A stretch of 64,000 nt of DNA from CAZWSX01 sp964636985 (GTDB lineage: Bacteria > Planctomycetota > Planctomycetia > Pirellulales > Pirellulaceae). The DNA is taken from assembly GCA_964636985.1 (NCBI GenBank), contig CAZWSX010000009.1:62001-126000 (forward strand), in the 5' to 3' direction. The position numbers were made by a program, and so were the translations under genes. Of the stretch, positions 45,431-53,872 are shown one piece after another (position 1 is the stretch's first letter; every line of letters begins with the position of its first letter). A model generated the notes under the pieces. It was not told the origin of the DNA. It saw nothing but the letters and a program-made list of their open reading frames with translations, and did no database searches.

Positions 45431-48400
45431 ATGCCTTCCTCGGACATCGTGGTCAAAGGCGCACGCGAGCACAATTTACGGGACGTCGATCTCGTTTTGC
45501 CTCGCAATCAACTCATCTGTCTTACGGGCGTCAGCGGATCGGGCAAAAGCTCCCTGGCGTTCGACACCATTTATGCGGAAGGGCAGCGGCGTTACGTCGA
45601 GAGCCTCTCGTCCTACGCGCGGCATTTGCTGGGCCAAATGCCCAAACCCGACGTCGATTTTCTGGGCGGGTTGAGCCCTTCGATCTCGATTTCGCAAAAA
45701 TCGACGGGGCACAATCCGCGTTCGACGGTCGGCACCGTGACCGAGATTTACGACTATCTGCGGGTCCTCTACGCCCGCGTTGGCGACGGTTTTTGTCCTA
45801 AGTGCGAGCGCCCGATCAGCAGCCAATCGCGCGAGGAGATCGTCCAGCGAATCCTGAGCCTCGAACCTGGAATGAAGTTCACGATTCTGGCTCCGCTGAT
45901 TCGCGGGCAAAAAGGGGAGCATCGCGATCTTTTTGAGTCGCTCCTGAAACAAGGTTTTGCCCGAGCGCGCGTCGACGGACAAATTGTCGCGCTCACCGAT
46001 TCGCTCAGCCTCGATCGCCAGATGCGGCACGATATCGAAGTCGCGATCGACCGTTTGGCGGTGCGTCCGGATATGAGGACGCGGATCGCTGAATCGGTCG
46101 AATTGGGCATTCGGTTAGGCAAAGGGACGCTGATCGTTGCTCCGGAGCATACGGAGGCAACCGTCGTCCATCAGCCTGACCGGGAGTTTGACGAATCGGA
46201 AGACGAGGAAGAAGCAACCTCTGCGAAGGCTCGTACGAAGACCGTTACCAAGACCGCGAAGAAGCGAGGTCCGAAAAATCCAGGCGACATTGTCTTCTCG
46301 GTCGACTACGCCTGCACGCATTGCAATCTGAGTTTTGAGCCCCCTTCGCCGCAGCTTTTCAGTTTCAATAGCCCGCAAGGGATGTGCCCCAACTGTGCAG
46401 GGCTCGGTTACGCGTTCACGTTCGCGCCTGACTTGCTGATTCCCGACACGTCGCTCTCCTTCAAGGATGGAGCGGTCGAAATCATTGGGACGTGGAAGGA
46501 TCTCGGTCGTTGGCGCCGGCACATCTACCAAGGTGTCGCCGACACGATGGAGCGAAAGCTCGATCTCGAGAGCGGAACTCTCCTTGAAACGCCTTGGAAA
46601 AAACTCAAGCCGAGTCAAAAAGCGATTTGGCTGGAAGGAACCGGCGACGAGCACATCACGTTCACCTGGAAAGGTGGCAACTCGCCGATGAAATACGGCG
46701 GGCGATGGGATGGCATTGTTCCCGAGTTGCTCGACAAATACCGCGAGACAAAAAGCGGCCCGCACATCAAGGCGCTCGAAAAGTACATGAGCACCGTGCC
46801 GTGCTCGGTGTGCCACGGCGAACGTTTGCTGCCGCAGGCTCGCGCGGTGAAGATCACGACGGAGCACGCCGACTTCGCCGACAAGCCGACCAAGACGTTG
46901 CCCGAGGTTTGCCGCCTTTCGATTCGCGACGCGGAGAAGTTCTTTAGCGAACTGACGCTTTCGCCCACGCGAACGTTGATCGCCACCGAAGTTCTTAAGG
47001 AAATTCGCAGCCGGCTGGGCTTCTTGCTGAATGTGGGTCTTGAGTATCTGACGCTCGATCGCGGTGCGCCGACGCTCTCCGGCGGTGAAACGCAGCGAAT
47101 TCGTCTGGCCAGCCAGATTGGCTCAGGCCTGGTGGGCGTTCTCTACATCCTGGATGAACCGTCGATCGGCTTGCATCCACGAGACAACGACCGGTTGTTA
47201 TCGACGCTCCATCGCCTTCGCGATATGGGGAACACCGTCGTCGTGGTCGAACACGACGAAGACACCATGTGGGCGGCCGATCACATAGTCGACTTTGGTC
47301 CGGGCCCCGGGGTGCGCGGCGGGCAAATGGTGGCTCACGGCAAGCCACAAACCGTGGCCGATACGAAGGCCAGTGTGACTGGCGCCTATCTAAGTGGCCG
47401 GCGCAAGATCGAGATTCCAGAGAAGCGCCGCCCGATCGGCGACAAGTGGCTCAAGGTCATTGGCGCCAAGCATCACAACCTGCGCAACGTTGACGTCGAG
47501 ATCCCCCTGGGCGTGTTTGTCTGTGTGACAGGCGTATCAGGCTCAGGTAAGAGCTCCGTAGTCAACGACATCCTGGTCGAAACGCTGCGGCGCGATCTGA
47601 ACGGCGGGGAAGGGGAGCCCGGCGCGCACGATCGGATCGAAGGGATGGAGCACCTCGACAAGTTGATCGCGATTGACCAAACACCGATTGGGCGAACACC
47701 AAGATCGAACCCTGGGACGTACATCAAACTCTTCGACGACATTCGCGATCTATTCGCGGAACTGCCTGAGGCGAAGCGACGCGGTTTCAAGCCAGGGCGT
47801 TTCAGCTTCAACGTCGAAGGGGGCCGCTGCGAAGCCTGCGAAGGGAACGGCAGCAACAAGCTCGAAATGGAGTTCCTCGCCGACGTCTGGGTGACGTGCA
47901 CGGTCTGCGAAGGAAAACGCTTCAGCCGCGAGACGCTGCAAGTCCGCTTCAAAGGCAAATCGATCGCCGACGTCCTCGACATGGACGTGCAGCAGGCTCT
48001 CGAACTATTCGAGAACGTCCCCAACATCCGCCACAAGTTGCAAACGCTGCACGACGTGGGGCTCGACTATCTCAAGATCGGCCAGCCCTCGCCGACCCTC
48101 TCGGGCGGCGAAGCACAGCGGATCAAGTTGGCCCGCGAACTCGCCAAGCGCAGCACCGGCAAGACCCTTTACTTGCTGGACGAACCGACAACGGGTTTGC
48201 ATTTCGCTGACATTGAACTGCTGCTGAAGGTACTGCATCGCTTTTGCGACGAGGGGAACACGGTCCTCGTCGTCGAGCACAATCTCGATGTCATCAAGAC
48301 GGCCGACTGGGTGGTCGACCTGGGACCTGAAGGAGGGCAGGGGGGAGGTGAGCTGGTTGTCGCTGGAACGCCAGAAACGGTCGCTAAATGCAGCCAATCG

Positions 48401-51400
48401 TACACCGGCAAATCACTGGTTCCCGTCCTGGAAGGACGCGCGGCGGAAGTCGCCCGCGACAAGGCCAAGGAAACAATCGCCGCCCATCAAGCGCTCCGAA
48501 AGAATGGCAAACGCGAGGGATTGCTAACACACGTCGATGTCCGTGGTGCCAAGCAACACAACCTCAAGGAAGTAAGTTGCCGCATTCCTCGCGACGCCAT
48601 GACCGTCTTTTGCGGACCATCCGGTTCGGGCAAAAGCTCACTTGCGATGGATACGATCTACGCCGAAGGACAGCGCCGCTATGTTGAGAGCTTGAGCGCG
48701 TACGCCCGGCAGTTCGTCGCCCAGATGCAGAAGCCAGCGGTGGAGTCGATCGAAGGGCTGTCGCCCGCCATTGCGATTGAACAGAAGAACCTTGGCAACA
48801 CGCCTCGTTCGACCGTCGGAACCGTGACCGAGGTCTACGACTATCTGCGGATCATGATGGCCCGCTTGGGGCAGCCGTATTGCCCGACGTGCGACAAGCC
48901 CGTCGGCACGCAAACGCCTGACGAGATCACCGACAAGATTCTGAGCGAGCCCGATGGAACCAAGCTGTACATCGCAGCGCCGCTCGACGTCGAAAACAGC
49001 GGGCCGCCTCAGCAGCTTTGGGAAGAACTGAAACAACGCGGCTACGCGCGCGTCCGTGTGAACGGTACGACCTACGCGCTCGAAGAAGCACCGACCGTTG
49101 ACCGGCGGCGAAAGCAGAAGATTGAAATCGTGCTCGACCGTATTTCGGTCTCGCAGAATGCTCGATCGCGGATTGCCGGCAGTGTCGAATCGGCGCTCTC
49201 GTTGGGCAAAGGCGTTCTGCACGTCGTCAAAGTGCATGACACTGTTCCCGAACCGAAATGGGAAAACATTGTTCACAGCCAGCACATGGTGTGTGGAAGT
49301 TGCGGGCGAAGCTTCGAACCTCTTTCGCCGCACAACTTCTCGTTCAATAGCCAACTCGGTTGGTGTCCCACGTGCGAAGGTCTGGGAACGCAAACAGGCG
49401 CTAACCCGGCCGCATTGCTACGCGACCCGAAGTTGACACTCGCCGAAGGGGCGCTCGCCATCTGGCCGCAACTTTCGCTGCCGATCGCGCGATCGATGCT
49501 CGATGGCTTGTCGGAAGGAACGGGCATTCCACTGGATGTGCCGTTCGAACAGCTCGCCGCTCGCTACCGTCGAATCATCCTCCACGGTACCGGCGATCAA
49601 TGGTTCTCGGCCAAGGCGATTTTGGGCGAGCCTAAACCACTTGCCAGCGAATCGTCCGAGCTGGTCGCTGCGACATCGTCGAAAAAGAAAGCGCCCAAGA
49701 AGAAAGCTGAAGTCAAAAAAGCACCGGCGCCGCGAGAAGTCTCCTTTCAGTTCCAGTTCAAAGGACTCTACCCGTCGCTTGAAGAAGCCTCGCGTCTCTC
49801 GCCGCAATTGCGGATGCGGCTCGATCAGTTCATTGGGGAAGTCGAGTGCGGAACATGCGCCGGCAGCCGCCTGCGCGACGACAGCTCCGCCGTGCAATTC
49901 CGCGGCAAAACCATCGACGAGATCTGCCGGCTCCCGATGGGCGAACTGCAAAAAATGATCCAGGGGTGGACGCTCACTGATCGCGAACGAAAAGTTGCAG
50001 GCGAACTTCTTCGTGAGATCATGGGACGCGTCGAGTTCCTCAACGACGTTGGCCTGGAGTATCTTTCGCTCGCCCGTCCAGCTGCAACGTTGTCCAATGG
50101 CGAAGCGCAGCGAATTCGGCTCGCTAGTCAGTTGGGAAGTGGTCTGTGTGGCGTCCTCTACGTTTTGGACGAACCGACCATCGGCCTGCACCCGCGCGAC
50201 AACACCAAGTTGCTCAAGGCGATGCACAAACTCCGCGATCTTGGCAACACGCTGCTGGTCGTCGAGCACGACCGCGAAGTGATCGAGAACTGCGATCAAC
50301 TTTTGGACTTTGGCCCAGGCGCAGGCAAACTCGGCGGGCAAATCGTCGCCAGCGGCACGCCAAAGGAAGTCGCAACGCAGCCCAATTCGATCACGGGCCC
50401 GTTCTTGTCCGGCGAGGAATCGATTCCCGTCATCAAGAATCGCCGCGACCCCAATCGCAAGCTGGGCAGTAACCAATCGTGGCCATATCTATCAGTAGTG
50501 AACGCCCGGCACAACAACCTCAAGAACGTCAATGTCGATATCCCACTGGGAACGTTCACCGCGATTACGGGCCCTAGCGGCAGCGGCAAGAGTACGCTCA
50601 TCGAGGATGTGTTGTACGCAGCCCTTGCCCGCTTGCTGCATCGTGCGGCCGTTCATCCTGGCGCTGTCGATCGGATCGATGGCGTCGAGCACATCAACAA
50701 AGTGATCCGGGTCGATCAGCAGCCATTGGGGAACTCGCCTGCCTCTAACCCGGCGACCTATACCGGCGCATTCGAGCTGATTCGCGATCTGTTTTCGCAA
50801 TTGCCCGACTCGAAGCTGCGCGGCTACAACGCGCGGCGATTCAGTTTTAACGTTGCAGGCGGGCGCTGCGAAGCATGCGAGGGCTACGGCCAAAAGCGGA
50901 TCGAGATGCACTTTTTGGCCGACGTATGGGTGGAATGCGAAACGTGCCGCGGGCAGCGTTACACCCCCGAGACCTTGGCGGTGAAGTTCCACGGCCACTC
51001 GATTTCGGACGTGCTCAATTCAACTTGCGGCGAAGCGCTGCGACTGTTCGAAAACATTCCCAAGATTCGCCGCGTGTTGCAAACATTGTGCGACGTGGGG
51101 CTCGATTACCTGACGCTCGGTCAACCGGCGCCTACGCTCTCGGGTGGCGAAGCGCAGCGGGTGAAGCTGGCGGCTGAGCTGGCGCGTCCCGATACCGGCC
51201 GGACTCTTTACTTGCTCGACGAACCGACAACGGGTTTGCACTTCGAAGACATCTCGAAATTGCTGGAAGTATTGCAGCGGCTTGTCGATTTGGGTAACAC
51301 CGTCGTCGTGATCGAGCACAACCTGGATGTGATCAAGACGTGCGACTGGGTGATCGATCTCGGTCCCGAAGCTGGCGATGGCGGCGGACGGATTGTCGCG

Positions 51401-52600
51401 GCAGGAACGCCCGAGACAGTCATCGCCCACGCCGATGCGGCGTTGAATCAACTTCGCCAGGGAACCAAGAAGAAGGCAGCCACGGGCAAACCCGCCGCCA
51501 GTTCGAATAACGGTGACGGCGCTGCAACGTTGTATCGCTCGTACACGGGCGAAGCTCTGAAGCCGGTGTTGGAGGCAGGGCCGTTCGTCGAGCGCAAAAC
51601 GTACGATCCCTTCGCCGAGGAGCGGCCGAAGGAAGGGGATCTCGACATCGCTGAAGTCGGGTCGACGACTCAGATGCCCTGGGAAGTCGACGGCCGGCGT
51701 TGGCACACGCAGGATCGCGTTGGGCGAAAAGGGGAGGCGTGCCGCTGGGATGGACGCATTCTGGCCGAGGTGATCGATCGCATCCAAGCTGCCGGGGATT
51801 TTGCGGAAACGAACTACAACGCTCGTAGCGTGGTCGAGATCACAGGTCAAACCAAATCGGAAGGCTGGTTCTTCCACGCGATCACAGGCGAGGCCTGGCT
51901 GCTCAAGATGAAGTTCCGGGTTTATAGGGGGACCTTCAAAGGCTCCGACTTGCAAGAGCGGATCCCGCTCAAGACGCTCAACCAATTGGAAGACTTACCG
52001 CTGTATGGCAACGAACCGCGGCTCAAAGTGAAGTCGACCCAAGGGCCGTTCCAGGAAGTCGAGATCCGCGCCCATTCGTACGAGGAGGTCAACGTTCCCG
52101 GTTTTTGGACATTCATTGATGAAGCGGTGGCCGGGTTCTTCAAGTTCACCGAGAAGGCGTCGGTCGCCAAAGAAACCCTCTCCCCATGGAAGGTCCTGGG
52201 GCAAAAGTGGCACTTCCTGCGCAAAGGCTTTCCCCCGGGCAAGAAGGTGAGCTGGTCGGCCGATACGCTCGAAGAGTTGTGCGACCTGCTCAACGACATT
52301 TGCGAGGGACAATTCCTGTGGAACAACCAACAGGTAGTCCACCTGATTCCCAAGGGACGCCGCGAACCCTGGGCCAGTATTTGGACCAAGCGTCCCCAAT
52401 CGGTCATGCTTTGCCTGACGGGGCCAAAAGGGAAGTTTGGTTTCGGCCGGGTCGTCGAATTCGGTAAAGAACCGGCCCTGGACGAAGAAAAGGACCGCGA
52501 CGTGATTAAGTTGCAGTTCTCGTCGGTCGAGCAACTCCACCAACCGGGGGTAAAGGAATTCCTGCAGGAGCATCTCCAGGCCGTACTATCTAACAAATAG
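45431..52600 (+). CDS. uvrA: Tandem UvrA-UvrA fusion excinuclease subunit A with extra C-terminal domain
   Basis: A 2389-aa protein holding two complete UvrA units (about 1-1003 and 1030-2051), hence four ABC ATPase modules. Walker A motifs: GVSGSGKSS 33-41, GVSGSGKSS 701-709, GPSGSGKSS 1062-1070, GPSGSGKST 1714-1722. Signature/Walker B: LSGGE 549/LDEP 574; LSGGE 890/LDEP 916; LSNGE 1554/LDEP 1579; LSGGE 1903/LDEP 1929. Each half also keeps its CxxC zinc modules (CTHC...CPNC, CEACEG...CTVCEG; CGSC...CPTC, CEACEG...CETCRG) and a UvrB-binding-type region. UvrA normally works as a homodimer in nucleotide excision repair, so this is probably a covalent pseudo-dimer. Residues 2052-2389 form an additional domain of unknown function. 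Confidence 0.93.
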   Translation: MPSSDIVVKGAREHNLRDVDLVLPRNQLICLTGVSGSGKSSLAFDTIYAEGQRRYVESLSSYARHLLGQMPKPDVDFLGGLSPSISISQKSTGHNPRSTVGTVTEIYDYLRVLYARVGDGFCPKCERPISSQSREEIVQRILSLEPGMKFTILAPLIRGQKGEHRDLFESLLKQGFARARVDGQIVALTDSLSLDRQMRHDIEVAIDRLAVRPDMRTRIAESVELGIRLGKGTLIVAPEHTEATVVHQPDREFDESEDEEEATSAKARTKTVTKTAKKRGPKNPGDIVFSVDYACTHCNLSFEPPSPQLFSFNSPQGMCPNCAGLGYAFTFAPDLLIPDTSLSFKDGAVEIIGTWKDLGRWRRHIYQGVADTMERKLDLESGTLLETPWKKLKPSQKAIWLEGTGDEHITFTWKGGNSPMKYGGRWDGIVPELLDKYRETKSGPHIKALEKYMSTVPCSVCHGERLLPQARAVKITTEHADFADKPTKTLPEVCRLSIRDAEKFFSELTLSPTRTLIATEVLKEIRSRLGFLLNVGLEYLTLDRGAPTLSGGETQRIRLASQIGSGLVGVLYILDEPSIGLHPRDNDRLLSTLHRLRDMGNTVVVVEHDEDTMWAADHIVDFGPGPGVRGGQMVAHGKPQTVADTKASVTGAYLSGRRKIEIPEKRRPIGDKWLKVIGAKHHNLRNVDVEIPLGVFVCVTGVSGSGKSSVVNDILVETLRRDLNGGEGEPGAHDRIEGMEHLDKLIAIDQTPIGRTPRSNPGTYIKLFDDIRDLFAELPEAKRRGFKPGRFSFNVEGGRCEACEGNGSNKLEMEFLADVWVTCTVCEGKRFSRETLQVRFKGKSIADVLDMDVQQALELFENVPNIRHKLQTLHDVGLDYLKIGQPSPTLSGGEAQRIKLARELAKRSTGKTLYLLDEPTTGLHFADIELLLKVLHRFCDEGNTVLVVEHNLDVIKTADWVVDLGPEGGQGGGELVVAGTPETVAKCSQSYTGKSLVPVLEGRAAEVARDKAKETIAAHQALRKNGKREGLLTHVDVRGAKQHNLKEVSCRIPRDAMTVFCGPSGSGKSSLAMDTIYAEGQRRYVESLSAYARQFVAQMQKPAVESIEGLSPAIAIEQKNLGNTPRSTVGTVTEVYDYLRIMMARLGQPYCPTCDKPVGTQTPDEITDKILSEPDGTKLYIAAPLDVENSGPPQQLWEELKQRGYARVRVNGTTYALEEAPTVDRRRKQKIEIVLDRISVSQNARSRIAGSVESALSLGKGVLHVVKVHDTVPEPKWENIVHSQHMVCGSCGRSFEPLSPHNFSFNSQLGWCPTCEGLGTQTGANPAALLRDPKLTLAEGALAIWPQLSLPIARSMLDGLSEGTGIPLDVPFEQLAARYRRIILHGTGDQWFSAKAILGEPKPLASESSELVAATSSKKKAPKKKAEVKKAPAPREVSFQFQFKGLYPSLEEASRLSPQLRMRLDQFIGEVECGTCAGSRLRDDSSAVQFRGKTIDEICRLPMGELQKMIQGWTLTDRERKVAGELLREIMGRVEFLNDVGLEYLSLARPAATLSNGEAQRIRLASQLGSGLCGVLYVLDEPTIGLHPRDNTKLLKAMHKLRDLGNTLLVVEHDREVIENCDQLLDFGPGAGKLGGQIVASGTPKEVATQPNSITGPFLSGEESIPVIKNRRDPNRKLGSNQSWPYLSVVNARHNNLKNVNVDIPLGTFTAITGPSGSGKSTLIEDVLYAALARLLHRAAVHPGAVDRIDGVEHINKVIRVDQQPLGNSPASNPATYTGAFELIRDLFSQLPDSKLRGYNARRFSFNVAGGRCEACEGYGQKRIEMHFLADVWVECETCRGQRYTPETLAVKFHGHSISDVLNSTCGEALRLFENIPKIRRVLQTLCDVGLDYLTLGQPAPTLSGGEAQRVKLAAELARPDTGRTLYLLDEPTTGLHFEDISKLLEVLQRLVDLGNTVVVIEHNLDVIKTCDWVIDLGPEAGDGGGRIVAAGTPETVIAHADAALNQLRQGTKKKAATGKPAASSNNGDGAATLYRSYTGEALKPVLEAGPFVERKTYDPFAEERPKEGDLDIAEVGSTTQMPWEVDGRRWHTQDRVGRKGEACRWDGRILAEVIDRIQAAGDFAETNYNARSVVEITGQTKSEGWFFHAITGEAWLLKMKFRVYRGTFKGSDLQERIPLKTLNQLEDLPLYGNEPRLKVKSTQGPFQEVEIRAHSYEEVNVPGFWTFIDEAVAGFFKFTEKASVAKETLSPWKVLGQKWHFLRKGFPPGKKVSWSADTLEELCDLLNDICEGQFLWNNQQVVHLIPKGRREPWASIWTKRPQSVMLCLTGPKGKFGFGRVVEFGKEPALDEEKDRDVIKLQFSSVEQLHQPGVKEFLQEHLQAVLSNK

Positions 52601-52635
52601 ATGGTTCTTTTTGGCAGATCGCCGAAATCTGATAG

Positions 52636-52663
52636 TTGCACACCTGTTCATCATTGCTATGCT
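52636..52663 (+). promoter_or_regulatory. Candidate promoter of the Spy-like gene
   Basis: TTGCAC (52636-52641), 16 nt and TATGCT (52658-52663) lie about 70 nt before the ATG at 52734, just after uvrA. Confidence 0.5.
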
Positions 52664-52733
52664 ATTCACTTGTCCATGAGTCGCATCGGGCGACTTGGAT
52701 TCTCCAGGGACCTACGGACAAGGGCTGAACGCA

Positions 52734-53129
52734 ATGATTCGCAGTAGTTACCGGGTTTGGGGCGTGTTTTTGGTGGCATGCATCGCCACATCGCTGGTTA
52801 CGGTTTTGGCCGCTCAAGAGGACAAAACAGGCCGCGGAGGAAATCGGTTACCCAGCTACTACGGCAACGAACAAGTCGCCGTCACGGAAGAACAACGGGC
52901 AAAGCTGTACGCCATTCAGGAAGAATACCGCGAGAAGGTGGAAGACCTCCAGGAACAACTGACGGCGCTTCTGAACGAACGTAACATGAAGTTAGAAGAG
53001 ATCCTCACGCCTGCGCAAAAAGAAGCGCTCGTGAAATTGCGGAGCGAGGCTGCAGCGCAACGGAAAGCGAACGCAGAAAAGCGACGGGCGGAGAAGAAGG
53101 TCGAAAAGTCGACGAAGTCAGAAAAGTAG
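52734..53129 (+). CDS. Secreted Spy/CpxP-like coiled-coil protein
   Basis: A 131-aa protein with a signal peptide (VWGVFLVACIATSLVTVLAA, cleavage near AAQ). After a short linker it is almost wholly helical and charged, with two LTxxQ-like motifs, VTEEQRAKL and LTPAQKEAL, about 45 residues apart, as in periplasmic Spy/CpxP chaperones and heavy-metal-resistance regulators. The tail is Lys/Glu/Ala-rich. The ATG at 52734 was chosen because it directly precedes the signal peptide. It follows uvrA but has its own promoter candidate. Confidence 0.65.
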   Translation: MIRSSYRVWGVFLVACIATSLVTVLAAQEDKTGRGGNRLPSYYGNEQVAVTEEQRAKLYAIQEEYREKVEDLQEQLTALLNERNMKLEEILTPAQKEALVKLRSEAAAQRKANAEKRRAEKKVEKSTKSEK

Positions 53130-53258
53130 TCGAGAGAAAGGGCACAGCTAGCGCCGCATCCGTGCGAAGTCCGGCGGACGCAAGGCCCTGTTTAGCGACA
53201 AGCGGCTCGGATGGCTATACTTGAGTGACGTAGCCATCCGCCGAAGCGAGCAACGTTT

Positions 53259-53864
53259 ATGTCCACCGAACACGACACATCTTCGGAATCCATTGTCCTT
53301 CACATGGGACCATCCTGGTCCCGGATGTCAGGCGATGAGTTCTATGATTTCTGTCGTCGCAATCCAGACTTGCGACTTGAGTGCACGTCGACAGGGGACT
53401 TGATCGTCATGACTCCAACAGGCGGAGAGTCTGGTCGTCGCAATATGAAGTTTGGGATTGCGATAGGCATATGGAATGAGGCTGCCGATCTCGGCGAAGT
53501 ATTCGATTCCTCCACGGGATTCGATTTACCCAATGGTGCGAAGCGAGCACCGGACTGCGCTTGGGTCGCGCGAGACCGTTGGCTCAGTTTGTCGCAAAGC
53601 CAGCGTGATCGCTTTCCACCGCTCGCGCCCGACTTCGTTCTCGAACTCCGTTCGCCAAGCGATACTTTGGCCGATCTTCATGCCAAGATGCGTGAATATA
53701 TGGAGTGCGGCGTGCGACTTGGCTGGTTAGTCGATCCCACTACGCGGCGGGTATGGATTTATGAACCTAACTTGTCGGCGGTTCAACTCGACAATCCGTC
53801 AACGATTGATGGCGGCGCAGTGCTGCCCGGCCTCGTCGTGAATCTAAAGTCGATTTGGTCGTAG
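53259..53864 (+). CDS. Uma2-family (DUF820) putative endonuclease
   Basis: A 201-aa protein of the PD-(D/E)xK nuclease-fold family common in cyanobacteria and planctomycetes. Visible landmarks are ECTSTGDLIVMTPTGGESGR, APDCAW with the candidate catalytic Asp99, FVLELRSPSDT with Glu129 and Arg131 in the ExK position, and MREYMECGVRLGWLVDP. The cellular role of this family is poorly known; many copies lie outside any obvious operon. It is convergent with the helicase gene, with 8 nt between the stops. No partner antitoxin is seen. Confidence 0.82.
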   Translation: MSTEHDTSSESIVLHMGPSWSRMSGDEFYDFCRRNPDLRLECTSTGDLIVMTPTGGESGRRNMKFGIAIGIWNEAADLGEVFDSSTGFDLPNGAKRAPDCAWVARDRWLSLSQSQRDRFPPLAPDFVLELRSPSDTLADLHAKMREYMECGVRLGWLVDPTTRRVWIYEPNLSAVQLDNPSTIDGGAVLPGLVVNLKSIWS

Positions 53865-53872
53865 GGCGACTG

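Noticed and set aside
53259..53864. Uma2-family gene as a toxin-antitoxin or defence module
   Set aside because: No partner gene, mobile element or defence neighbour is present, and such genes are commonly solitary in planctomycetes.
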